From: Delphinapterus leucas
Lineage: Eukaryota > Chordata > Mammalia > Artiodactyla > Monodontidae
DNA length: 64,000 bases
Reading direction: 5' to 3'
Assembly: GCF_002288925.2 (NCBI RefSeq)
Contig: NW_022098031.1
Coordinates: forward strand, 196,741 to 260,740
The notes under the pieces are model-generated. The model searched no databases. It was given only the letters and a program-made list of their open reading frames with translations, and was not told the DNA's origin. The position numbers and the translations under genes were made by a program. Shown in pieces: positions 37,545 through 48,960 of the stretch. Position 1 is the first letter of the stretch. Every line of letters begins with the position of its first letter.

Positions 37545-37860
37545 CCCACAAAACCTGAACATGCCCCCGTCATTAAGACACACTTGGCACTCTTCTTTAC
37601 CTGACAACTTGCTAGTCATTCTTCAAGATATGCACAGGTGTAGCTAAAAGGCTTAGGATCAATCTTCCTTCCCTGGTAGATTCTGAGCAGGCCTCAGATA
37701 TCCAACTATAGTCAAAGTGTTCCTTTGTCCCCACCTCTGCACAGGAAGCTCTCCAAGGCCAAATTTGGACCCTGTTACCTCCCTGTCTCCTATGCCTGTT
37801 ACAATGCTTGCCATACCATAAGCTCTCAACAAATATTTGTGGCACTGAACCAAAATTCTC
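37545..37860 (+). repeat. L2 LINE 3' fragment
   Basis: Forward L2 order with the typical end cttgccataccataagctct then caacaaatatttgtggcact. Strongly diverged in the first half. Confidence 0.55.
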
Positions 37861-38059
37861 GTTAATCTGCAAAACAAGCATATCTTTATTCTTTTAAGTA
37901 CACTGTTTCTTCATGGAGAAATCCAAAGCAAAGGAAACAGATAATAAATTACTCAGGAGAAAGATAATCAGTCCAACATAGTACACCTATTCCTGAATTT
38001 TGATTTCTGGTTACAATACGTTTCATCTAGGGAAGGTTTACATAATGTCAAATATATGC

Positions 38060-38222
38060 ATATATAGCACTTTCTGGTTTTTAATATCATTTAATATTCA
38101 TGGAGCTGAGGCTCAGTGCAGCTGCATAGCTTGCTCCAGGTTAGAAGTGTTAGAATCAAAAAGAGGGCCAGTACTGACTGATTTCAGAATCTTCCTCTTT
38201 CCACTATTTCAAGCTGCCTTTT
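38060..38222 (-). repeat. MIR SINE fragment
   Basis: Reverse-oriented MIR features: catggagctgaggctcagtg, tgctccaggttagaagtgtt, then cttcctctttccactatttc. Confidence 0.6.
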
Positions 38223-38266
38223 AAAAGCAAAAAAAAAAAATGGAAAGAAATGAAAAAGTAAATCTT

Positions 38267-38476
38267 TTGTTTTGTTTTGTTTTGTTTTGTGGTACGCGGG
38301 CCTCTCACTGCTGTTGCTTCTCCCGTTGTGGAGCACAGGCTCCGGATGCGCAGGCTCAGCTGCCATGGCTCACGGGCTCAGCCGCTCCGCGGCATGAGAG
38401 ATCTTCCCAGACTGGGGCACGAACCCGTGTCCCCTGCATCGGCAGGCGGACTCTCACTGCGCCACCAGGGAAGCCC
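38267..38476 (-). mobile_element. CHR-family SINE (short cetacean form)
   Basis: Reverse-oriented SINE with a TTTTG-repeat tail. The 15-bp target duplication gaaaaagtaaatctt is at 38252-38266 and 38477-38491. A few bases are missing near the A box (ggactctcactgcgccacca) relative to the other copies. Confidence 0.97.
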
Positions 38477-39539
38477 GAAAAAGTAAATCTTGTATCCTTT
38501 TTTAAAGGTCAGACATTTGAATATAATTCACATTTTAATATCTGAAATATGTACAAAAATAACTCCAGATAACATTCCCTAAGATTAGAGTTCTGAATTC
38601 TGAATAAATGAAAGTAAGTTACACATCAAATTAAAAACATATATAGAATATATCAAAAGTTGAATAATTTAATAATTATTAATAATTTATATTAATATTA
38701 TAAATAATTATTTGATAATTTAAAGTCAAAATTAAGATTCTTCCTCTAGAAAATAATCCCTTTCACATTTCTATTAACAGCCTTTTATTGGAGGTTTTAT
38801 TCCATCTCAAGTGGACTACATTCTTCCCATCTTCATCTGTTAAAATAAAACTTTTTCTTCGGCCTAATTAGTTGAAAATTACGACATCAAAATCATCCCT
38901 GGTTTCAATTATCATCCAAATATCTCAGGTATGTATCTCTAGCTCCATCTCCTCGCCATTAATTTGACTTGCTCAATGGTCCCGCCCATAAGAATATGCA
39001 CTTACTGCCTAAACTCCTTAACAAGTTTGGGGGTGGGGGAGGTGTCTATGTGTGTGTGTCTTATGGATGAAAACTCCTCCAGTGATACAGCATAAGTTTT
39101 ATAAATTTATATATATATATGTATATATATATATAAATTTTCCCACATTGTATAAAATCTTTTAAAAAAGAAACAATATATCTCATACCTTTGCCCAAAT
39201 GGTGTTTAAGATTTCTGTAGCTGAAAAGCTAGCATCTATAGCTTCCTCAGAGAAGTCTCTAACTGCCCACTGATTTGCAGATCAGTGACTGATATTTCCC
39301 CCTAGATTTCCCTTCATAAGCACTAACTCGTTTTTAAAAAGAGAGAAAAAAGAGAATCCAGCCAGTTAGTGTGCAAACCAGCTTCCTAGTTCTAATAACT
39401 GTTCTATTACCAGATGAAGTCAGATATGTAAAACCTCACCCCATGCCTAGTACTCTGGAGACCCTCAATATATATTAGTTCCCTTTTTTTTGTTAAGAAT
39501 GTTTCTCATCCTGGCCTTATAAAACTCTATAAAGGTCAG

Positions 39540-40024
39540 TCATCTCCTACTCCCATAATGACCTTCCTTCTTTAATCTTCCCACTGCTGTTCCTCTCCTG
39601 CACATTGCCCACTAGCCACTGATTCACAAAGAGACCACATACCAAAGGTTCTCGTTCTATCCTCTCTCCCACTCACATCATATTGCAAGACTTGCCTCCT
39701 CTGAACGTTGCTTAAAACATGACAGTCACCTGCTCAAAAATTTGACCGGTCAGCGTCTACAGGATGCAACTCAGACAATAACAGCCTTTTCAAGCTCACC
39801 TTCTCTCCCTCTTCAATCACATTCGTCTATTTGCTGTCCTTTAAATGAATTTTTACCCTTTCCTGCCTCCCATGCTAGACTCTTATTCTTTTTCTAGCCT
39901 TTTGGATCCCACTGTCATTCTCTTCAACTAGCTGAATCTTAGCCAAGATGTAACTCAAATCTCACCTCCTTCAGGAAGCCGCCTCAGCCACCCCAACTAA
40001 AAGATATCATTCCTGCCTCTAAAT
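39540..40024 (+). repeat. L2 LINE fragment
   Basis: Forward L2: ccactgctgttcctctcctg, aagatgtaactcaaatctca, cctccttcaggaagccgcct. Ends at the hAT element inserted at 40025. Confidence 0.7.
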
Positions 40025-40242
40025 CAGGGATCTGCAAACTATGATTCAGAGCCAAACTCTGCCCAAATTACATTCTGTAAAGTGCTGTTGGAACACTGCT
40101 TTGCCCTTAGTTCCTGCAGTGTCTAAGGCTGTTTTTGTGCTACAACAGCACAGCTGAGTAGTTGCAACAGAAACCATGTAACCCGAAATGCCTAAAATAT
40201 TTACTATCTGGTAACTTACAGAAAAAAGTTTGCTGATTCCTG
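40025..40242. mobile_element. hAT-Charlie nonautonomous transposon with intact TSD
   Basis: The 218-bp element has matching ends cagggatctgcaaac and (reverse complement of right end) caggaatcagcaaac. The body has ctgttggaacactgctttgc, gctgagtagttgcaacagaa and aaaatatttactatctggta. It is flanked by a perfect 8-bp target duplication ctctaaat (40017-40024 and 40243-40250), the length expected for hAT transposases. MER subfamily name not certain. Confidence 0.9.
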
Positions 40243-40284
40243 CTCTAAATTCATAGAATCATAACAGCTAACCTTTTTTTTTTT

Positions 40285-40440
40285 AATGAGTATTATATGC
40301 CAGGCACTGTGTTAGTGCTTTAAACTCGATATCTCAACGATATTTCACAACAGCCTTTCAAGTTTGTGATTTTAGTACCCCACCTAAACGTGTTACTTCA
40401 CCTGTCCCTAACACACCCTCTTAACCACTGTGCTATACCA
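40285..40440 (-). repeat. MIR SINE
   Basis: Reverse-oriented: attatatgccaggcactgtg, ttagtgctttaaactcgata, then acacaccctcttaaccactg. An L2-type terminus follows at 40490-40580 (ccaggcatagcgtggaagct, taataaatacatgttgaatg). Confidence 0.75.
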
Positions 40441-40864
40441 CCATTCCTGGAAATATATAGATTGTAAAACTAGTCGTGTGTCCCATCCATTTGATAAGTA
40501 TCATTTCTTAACCAGTTCCAAGGACAGTACCAGGCATAGCGTGGAAGCTTAATAAATACATGTTGAATGAGTAAATTAGTTATTATTTTTCTTAAATGTC
40601 TTACACAAATATATGGCAAGTTAACTTGAAAGGCTTGCACCTTATATGTTATATTCTTCACAGTATCTAGAAAGATGTCTACCACATAGGACTGACTCGA
40701 AAATAAAATTTTGGTTAATAGTGTATGCCAAATAAAAAGTAAACTTTATCTCAGTTGATAGGAGGATCTAATAAGTACAGATCACTCTTCGATGGTTCAT
40801 CCACAGATAAATACAGCTGTCATATATGCAGCTACGACTTGATTCCTCCAAATAAAGCACTTAC

Positions 40865-41053
40865 CTTTGCATGATCAATGCGACTGCTGAGTTCTCTGGA
40901 TGCAAATCCCCCAAATATGAGACTATGGATGGCTCCTATCCTAGCACACGCCAGCATGGTGTACATCGCCTGGGGGATCATGGGCATGTAGATAACCACG
41001 GTGTCACCCTTCTTGACATCATGCTTGACCAAAACACCAGCCAGCTTAGAGAC
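40865..41053 (-). CDS. ACSS3: ACSS3 exon 3
   Basis: This exon has 189 bp, 63 codons, phase 0 at both ends. The acceptor is gttatag|G and the donor is AAG|GTAAGT, a consensus donor. It encodes [55 protein letters not shown] and SSRIDHAK. This is the highly conserved core characteristic of acetyl/propionyl-CoA synthetases (IYMPMIPQ and [11 protein letters not shown]). It is the strongest single homology signal in the window. The exon is followed in translation order directly by exon 4 (PKVVV). Confidence 0.98.
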
Positions 41054-41324
41054 CTATAACAACATCATCAGATCAGCAAAGTGTTCTCTGTGGTAATTCA
41101 CTGAACTTCTCAGTTACGACAGTAATGCAAGAAGATGATCACCACACCCCCCACCCCCCGCCTGTAGTGGATTATAGAAGTCTGAGAAATACATATTTGA
41201 TGATGGTGGTAAGAGTTTAGATGGTGACAATAATAACAGACATCTGGATTATAAAAACTGACTACAAACCAACTTACTATTATTATCCCATATGAATTCC
41301 ATGGCTTAAATTTGCTTAATTATT

Positions 41325-41520
41325 CATTCAACAACATTTTTACTAAGAAACTATCATGCGCCAGACATTGTGTTTAGGGTTGGTAACACAACACAAAGAC
41401 TTGTCCCTGTGGAGCTTTTATGCTAAAGGGGGAATCTGTCAAGTGAGCAGAAAAATAAAATAATTACAAATTTAGTTATATGTTGGGTTAACTGTTGAAG
41501 GAAACAGTTAAGATCAAAAG
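41325..41520 (-). repeat. L2-type fragment, reverse orientation
   Basis: Order attcattcaacaacattttt, catgcgccagacattgtgtt, acttgtccctgtggagcttt matches the reverse complement of L2 3' sequence. Confidence 0.65.
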
Positions 41521-41629
41521 CCTACACATGATAAAATTTGTTGCAAGAAACCTTTTCATGGGCAATTACAGCAAGCTGTGGGAAGTATGCCAGATCTAAG
41601 TGAGGATCTAAGAAGTTCAACATTCTTTT

Positions 41630-42325
41630 ATTTAAAAAATATATATTGAGTTCCTATACATCACACACACTGTTTTCTGATACATCAGTAAACAAACAAG
41701 ACAAAGATCTCTATCAGAGTACTTATGTTTTAGCAGAGGATATGCAATAAATGTAATAATTATGTATTATGTTAAAAGGTATTGAGTGCTATTTGATGGG
41801 GGAATAGAGCAAAATAGAGGGGAGCGGGAGTGCAGGGGATGTAATTCTCAATGGGACGATCAGAATAGTCCCAAAAGGGTCTTCCCTGGTGGTCCAGTGG
41901 TTAAGACTCCATAATGGCTTCCACTGCAGGGGGCATGGGTTCAATCCCTGGTTGGGGAACTAAGATCCCGCATGCCGCAGCACAGCCCAAAAAAAAAAAA
42001 AAAAAAAGACTTAAGAAAGTGACATTTTAGCAATGACACATAAGAGGTTGAGACTAAGTGGATATCTGTGAGCATACTATTTCAGGCAGAAAGGGCACCA
42101 GTACAGTGACGTAAGGGGGATCATAGCTGATGTGACTGAGGAACATAGAGGAGACCAGGGGAGCTGAAACAGAAAGAACAAGTGAGAAAGTGGTCATAGA
42201 TCAGGTCAGAGGGCTAAAGGGTCAGTAGGGATCCACCGGGCAAATGGAAGGACTATGGCTTGGCTTTGAATGTGACTGTTCAAGCTAGTAAACAGAGGAG
42301 GCCTGAGAGAAGGAATTAGGCCACA
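41630..42325 (-). repeat. L2 LINE fragment split by a SINE
   Basis: Left part 41630-41876 (atatattgagttcctataca, cagagtacttatgttttagc) and right part 42008-42325 (gacacataagaggttgagac, gcaaatggaaggactatggc) are reverse-oriented L2. A short SINE lies between them. Confidence 0.65.
41877..42007 (+). mobile_element. tRNA-head-only SINE of the CHR / artiodactyl group
   Basis: cttccctggtggtccagtgg head, B-box-like gggttcaatccct, actaagatcccgcatgccgc, then an A tail. It lacks the GC-rich body. No clear target duplication. Confidence 0.87.
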
Positions 42326-43857
42326 CTGCTATTTGAGGTTCCTTTCCTTTCACTCTGCCTCTCCTACTTTTTGAACAAGTTCAAAGGATTCTGAATCCTG
42401 ATCATTCTTCCTTTTTCTCTCTATTCCCTTCCTCTGTGCAGATGGGGAAAGATGTGGTCAAGGTTAAGGACTCTGGGGAAAGACACACAGTAACAAACAA
42501 CTCTCTCAGTGTTTTATCCTGCCCTATATTGCAAACTCTAATTTAGTGCAATTTTTTAAGAGCCCCAAGTTGCCCAGTAGAAAGTTACAAGAAAGATAAA
42601 TCAAAGTAATATCAATCGTGAACTTAAATTCTATTATATGGAGCTCAAGAACCAAGACAAACACTGAACGTCATATCCAAATATCTCAGTGTAAACCCTG
42701 CAGAAAGTGGCCATGCTCTGGGGTCGCATTACTTGGTGTCCTGTTTAAGGTACAGCACTGGGAGAGACCAACGAGAAGAGTTTGTCCTATTTACAGCTAT
42801 AGCCTTGGCATCTTAAATAGTGTTGAATAAAAAGAATTTTCAACCAAAACCCAATCTAGCAATGATTCAGTAACTTTATAATCCTGTCTTACTTCACAAC
42901 ATTGCTGGAAGATGTCCAAAATTTTTCTGTCCTCTGAAAGAAATGAAATCAATAAATTCAAGACTTTCTTTAAAAGAAGGGTCTCACAATGGCTAAATGT
43001 AGCCCCAAGATGTATTTAAGGTGGGGTCATGTCACACCTAAAAAAAAAAGAAATGAGCCAACATATTAAACTTAGAAGGTTTCATATGCAAATTCAGATT
43101 TCCAGGTTCTCTTGGAAAACTGGAAGGTCTAGCCACAGTGGGTCTGTGTTCTTGAATGACAACAATCAACTGAACCCCATGATCAGCTGCTGGGTTTGCC
43201 ATGAAGTTGCTATTCCCTAGGGCTATTTATAACAGAGCTTGCATTTTTCTTTCCTTCTGGGTTTAAAATATATTCTTCTACATCCTGTTTATTTTGTCAT
43301 GTGCTTACACCACAGTTCCATAACCATAGAGATGTGATATATACAGATAATTGATTTTTCTCTCATCCATGTCTCCCACTTATATTATCTGCCTGGTTCC
43401 TGCAGGCATCTGAGCTGTTAACCACTGCCTTGAAGACAATCTTCAGTCAAATTAAGCTGTACTATGTCTATATCACCAATAGATGGTGCCCATTTGGCCT
43501 TGCTAACCTCCCTTCTTGGAGCTACTCCTCAATGTTTACATATGATACTAACCACACCAAAGTTGCTCTGAAGACAAAAGTTTTATATGAGCAATAGAGA
43601 AAAATATCTTTTTTAGTAGTTTCTGGTGCTAAATGTCACTCCAGTAAAGTTTTCCATTGTTACTTCTAAATTTTAAAATATATATATTTATTTTTATAAA
43701 TATGAAAATGAATAGGTAAATATGTTTCAGGTAAGACTTCTAACAAATAAGCTAATGAAAAATGAAATTTTAGCTCATAGCAAAAGACGGGATTGATTTA
43801 ATATGAAAATATTTGAGAATGTTTCATTAAAAAATATTCCTCATTAATATTATATCT

Positions 43858-44216
43858 AGTGTTGGGACTTCCCTGGTGGTGCAGAGGTTAAGAATCCGCC
43901 TGCCAATGCAGGGACACGGGTTCAAGCCCTGGTCCGGGAAGATCCCACATGCCACGGAGCAACTAAGCCCGTGCACCACAACTACTGAGATTGCGCTCTA
44001 GAGCCCACGAGCCACAACTACTGAGCCCATGTGCCACAACTACTGAAGCCCGTGCGCCTAGACCCTGTGCTCCGCAACAATAGAAGCCACCGCAATGAGA
44101 AGCCCACACACCACAACAAAGAGTAGCCCTGCTCGCCGCAACTAGAGAAAGCCCGCATGCAGCAACAAAGACCCAATGCAGCCAAAAATAAAAATAAATA
44201 AATTTATTAAAAAAAT
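43858..44216 (+). mobile_element. CHR-family SINE, long undeleted form
   Basis: About 355 bp: head gggacttccctggtggtgca, B box gggttcaagccct, then a repetitive body with recurring 'ccacaactactgag' units, agagtagccctgctcgccgc, and an A/T-rich AAAATAAA tail. The target duplication atattatatct is at 43847-43857 and 44217-44227. The body segment is absent from the ~200-bp copies, so this represents the longer ancestral architecture. Confidence 0.95.
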
Positions 44217-45324
44217 ATATTATATCTCATGTTGGTTAATTTGGAAACCCCAGAACAGAATACTTAATAGTCTTACTCAGATGCAAAAGTAATCATTTTG
44301 AAGATAAGTGTAAGCAACAGCGAGCAGTTAGAGGAAATATCTAGAAATCTCAGTCACCTAAGAGTTCATAATCACTCAAATAAAGTGCTATGAAACCAAC
44401 ACAAAGGACAATCTGATTATTGCTGTTTCAGGGTTCACCTTGTTTTCATTGGCTTTTTGATGGAAAATGATCAAACGGTAGATATTATTTTTATTCAACG
44501 TTATATTCTTATTCTACCATAGGTGTCTGAGTGTAGATTTATAATTTTTATTATTATCCAAAAGGAAAAAATTTTAACATGTATTTCATATAGCCTACAG
44601 TTTTTCAACTGAAGAAAAAATTAAATCATGTGCCACTCACCCAATCCATATTAATCTTTGCACCTTCTTAGAACTATTTTAATTTATCAACTATTTAATA
44701 GTCTTACACAGGCACAAATCACTAAAATTGGTTTTCTTTCTGACATCAAGCGCAATACATAACCCCTACAATCATGGTCAGGCCATGATACTCCTCTAAC
44801 ATGAGGATAACTGAGCTGGGGACGAAGCCTGAAGAAATGAAACAAATGTATATATACATATTCATTTAGAACAACAGTGTTTGCTTTTTCCCACTAGTTA
44901 TTTATTACATGAACTAATTATTATTTTGGTACTAATTTAAAGTTATTTTAATATCTAAGTATCCTGCCATTGATTCAAGTTATATAGTATCTGCTATGTG
45001 TCCTATACTGAGGTCAAGTTGGCAGGTGCAAAAATGAGGAAGATATGTTCCTTAAGGCAAAGAAATTCACAGTCCAGGAAAAAATATCATACATAAATAG
45101 TAATGATAAAATAAGAAAATGCAACAAATACTTATGTAATATAAAACGGTATACACATATATTTGGTTTATATATAACACACATATATTTGGTTTAGATG
45201 CAAATAAAAACTTTAAATTTTAGAATGGTAAAATAAAAACATGTAAGCATAAATAATGAAAAAAACTTCAGTAAAATTTTTATGTACTCATTCTGGAAAA
45301 TCTTCATTCCAAAGCAGTCTGTGA

Positions 45325-45575
45325 AGAAAGACAAATACCATATGATGTCACTTATATGTGGAATCTACAATATGACATAAATGAACCTATCTATGAAACG
45401 GAAACAGACTCACAGACATAGAAAACAGACCATGGGGGGAGGCGAGGGAGGGATGGATGGGGAGTTTGGGACTAGCAGATACAAACTATTATATATAGGA
45501 TTTTTAAACAACAAGGTCCTATCGTATAGCACAGGGAACTATATTCAATATCCTGTAATAAACCATATTGGAAAA
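45325..45575 (+). mobile_element. 5'-truncated L1 3' end
   Basis: Forward L1: agaaagacaaataccatatg, cacttatatgtggaatctac, acagaccatggggggaggcg, cgtatagcacagggaactat, atatcctgtaataaaccata. Flanks aaagcagtctgtga (45311-45324) and aaagcggtctgcga (45576-45589) are a target duplication with two mismatches, so the insertion is older than the SINEs. Confidence 0.88.
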
Positions 45576-47619
45576 AAAGCGGTCTGCGACTTAGTAGAAT
45601 TTCATGACCAAAAGCCCATGACAGAAAAATAAACATTAGTCAAAACTGATCAAAGACTATGTTCTATAGAGTAAATTAGCACTTGCTTCACAAACTGTCA
45701 GTGTGTCCATCTAAAGAAAATCAGGTTTGTATGACAAAGACAGCGCTGGTGTCCAAACCACAGTAAAAACATAACAATCAGAGGCAACCTCAGGGCCATG
45801 TCAAAGAAAATTACATGGAAGAGAAGACAAGAGAAAGCATGCTTTTCAGCGGCGATGATATTACTCTGCAAACCCTGGTCGAATCAATATCAGAAAATGT
45901 AACTACTTTAAAATTCAATTATAATATCTGAGGAAACAGTTTACTAAAATTGGGGATGAATGACCTGTTCTTCAGAATATATAGTATTGCCCACAGAAAG
46001 AGATAATTACCTAAAATACCTGCATTTTACTTTTAAACATATAAGGTAATCACATATTTTGTACATACACAGACATCATACACACATTGTTGGTTTTTCT
46101 TGTACACACAGAGAGAGCCACCGAAAAGGTAAAACTTTATCTCTAATGAATTGTTTCTTCTTTTGGCCATGCACCAGCCATGCATACAGGTAAATAAATA
46201 CCTGTGAAAAGAATCAGTTATACTAAAACTGCTTAAGATCTGAAATAATACTAAAACTATCTTTTTGAAAGGAAATCTTTCAGGAATGCAAAATATTTTC
46301 ATCTAACATAAGAAGCTTCCAGAAATGTAACTTTTTAAGACAGTGACTATTTATTGGAGATGAAATTGAGATAATTCTCATTTAAATATGATGCTATATT
46401 AAGTCCATTCAATTGTGAGATATTCCTTTCAATAGTAGGAAAGTGGAGGTGATGTGATGTTATTAAAAGAAGAGAAATCTTTCCTCAAAAGATAAAAGTA
46501 TACCATTTATATTCAAGAGTAAAATGTATTATTACTATCTAAAACAGAATATATTTCATATTTTAAAACAGAATTATATTTTTAAAAAGTATAAAGTAGT
46601 ATCTAATTTTCAAAACAGTTATCTGACAGTGAGCTAGAAAACATTTACTAACACATTTCCTTTCAAATAATTTTCTCCAAATGAAGAAATAAATATCATT
46701 ACTCAGAATAATCATTTTTCTCATTCCCATTTTCTTCACAAGTGGGTTTCAATCAATATTTCGTCATTTTAACACTGTGTATTTGCAAGCAGAATGAAAT
46801 GGAGGATTGTTTAATCCATTTAGTTCAGGCTCAAATTAACCACAATTTCAATAATCTGTGAGCTTTCAAGACTAATGTGATTTCAGACTATATTTCACAG
46901 AAAATTAGTTCAATCCTACATTTCTCTATGCATATGTGCTCATAGACTTGATAAGGAATATGTCTTCCGTTTCTTTAATATTCATATGTTGTGATTTACA
47001 AGTACATCATCAAAATTTATCACATCTTATAAAGGACACTTTGTTCATTTTAAAATAGTACCTCTATGTAACATTCAGGCCATTGTTGACAGAGAAAATA
47101 ATCTTACATCAAGGAGAAGTCCAAGGTCTAAAAGAACAGAAAATGTAATTGATGCCCACCATTTATTCATGACATGACTACAGAATGTGTAATAAAAAGG
47201 AAAGGAATTATATAGAAAAGAAATAATTAATTATTGCCTCCACTTTTTCCCATTTTAACATCTTTCCACTCTGGGCGTTAATGGTCGAGTAATAATGACT
47301 TCCTCCTGATTTTCCTCACTTGATAGTTTCTGCCAAAGTTCCTAATCCTCATGGAATTTGCTATTTGGATCAGGAATTTGCCTGAGAAAGTAAAGGCAGT
47401 TCAGAATGGATAGAGCAAGAATTCAGGGTGAAAAAGGTTGTGAGATGGCCTGGAAAGGTATAGTGTCGTATACTGTATCTTTTAGAGCCTTGTTAAGCTC
47501 TGTTAAGTTTAGATTTATCCTAAGTTCAATGTGTAATAATTCAAAAGTGTTAAATCCTCTGTAGAAGTAGGCATTTTCCTTATTCTTGCAATGCAATGAT
47601 TATTGCAAGATCTAGGCTT

Positions 47620-47940
47620 GTGACACTGGGGATAAAAATAAATAATACGATTTGAGAAATACTTCATGTAGACTGTACAGGGACTGATGATTTATGGATG
47701 CAGGGAATGATGGGAGGAAGGGAAGAAATGGGCCCAGATTTTTGGTTTTAGCAACTGGTTGGAAAGTGATGCTGTTCACAAAGTTGGTTCCTGGGTTTGA
47801 ATCAATGTTCCCTGTTAAGCTTGAGGCACGGAGATGGGAAGGTCAAAAGTTTAAAATGGCCTTTGGAGGGCAGAAGACAAAACTTATTAAGGGAATGCTA
47901 AAGGAGAAAAAAATACAGCACTGAAGCCCCAGTGGATACC
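47620..47940 (-). repeat. L2-like fragment, reverse orientation
   Basis: A/G-rich block: aatgatgggaggaagggaag, aagcttgaggcacggagatg. Consistent with reverse L2 upstream sequence. Low similarity and approximate limits. Confidence 0.4.
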
Positions 47941-48049
47941 AGGGACCATGAATTTGTAGTAAACCCGTATTTTTAGTGAGTTAATTTTCCTCCAACAGGA
48001 TTCAACATATTAAGATACAGGAATGAAGATAACAAAGAACTGGGTTGAT

Positions 48050-48320
48050 CCAAAATGTAAACTAGATAGCTAGTGGGAAGCAGCCGCATAGCACAGGGAG
48101 ATCAGCTCAGTGCTTTGTGTCCACCTAGAGGGGTGGGGTAGGGAGGGTGGGAGGGAGATGCAAGAGGGAGGGGATATGGGGACATATGTATATGTATAGC
48201 TGATTCACTTTGTTATAAAGCAGCAACTAACACAACAATTTAAAGCAATTATACTCCAATAAAGATATTTTTTAAAAAAAGGAAACACAGTAGGCAAAAT
48301 AAAAACAAATTTTTTAAAAT
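48050..48320 (+). mobile_element. 5'-truncated L1 3' end, cetartiodactyl type
   Basis: Forward L1 terminus: actagatagctagtgggaag, cagccgcatagcacagggag, ttcactttgttataaagcag, caattatactccaataaaga, followed by an A-rich tail. Flanks aaagaactgggttgat (48034-48049) and aaagaattgggttgat (48321-48336) form a 16-bp target duplication with one mismatch. Confidence 0.92.
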
Positions 48321-48639
48321 AAAGAATTGGGTTGATTGATCCAGGTCTGGAGTTCCACCACAGAGGTGAGGTAGAACAACAACAGGTAAGACAGGTGAGC
48401 ATATTAGCAAGAGAGTTGTGTTGTTAAAGAAGCTAACCAGGATAGCTGAGAGATAGAAACAGAAGAACTTAGGTAGTGACTACACACAGTCAGAACCATT
48501 TAAAACTACGATATTCAAATGATATTGTGTCTAAAAATGCAGACTGTCTGAAAATGTGGTTTTGCTGCATTGTATACCAGAGGTTTAAAACAGACAGTCT
48601 GAAAATTATAAGGCCCAATTTACATATGATCTTGATCCT

Positions 48640-48960
48640 TTCCCCACCTTCCATCCACCAAAAAAGCCAAACTCTAGGGTTGCCTCGTGCATCTGTTTCC
48701 AGCTGATCCTTGCAAAGTCCTCCTTTTGTCCTTGGGACATCTACGACGTCCCCCTTTCCCTCCACTGTTCACCCCATCCCTCAGCTTATCCCACCTCAGG
48801 TAAATCTCCTCACAGATCCCTCCATTTACTACATCAACCTCTGTAGCTCTTTAAAATGCTCAGAAAGCCCTCTCAAAACTAACTCACTGGTCTCTATCTA
48901 TCTCTACACATTCCTCTAATTGAAACTGCTTTTCTCTAGCACCAATATTTCCAATAATTT
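48640..48960 (+). repeat. Possible L2 fragment
   Basis: C/T-rich sequence (ccatccctcagcttatccca, cctcacagatccctccattt) with the composition and rough order of L2 3' DNA. The 69- and 91-residue frames here are not recognised proteins. Confidence 0.35.

Larger units (their letters stand above)
36922..40864 (-). other. ACSS3: ACSS3 intron 3 (3.9 kb)
   Basis: Bounded by donor GTAAGT after exon 3 and acceptor TGTAG before exon 4. It holds L2, MIR, one CHR-SINE and a hAT element. An AT run is at about 39105-39137. Bases 38540-39100 are AT-rich without recognisable content. Confidence 0.85.
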
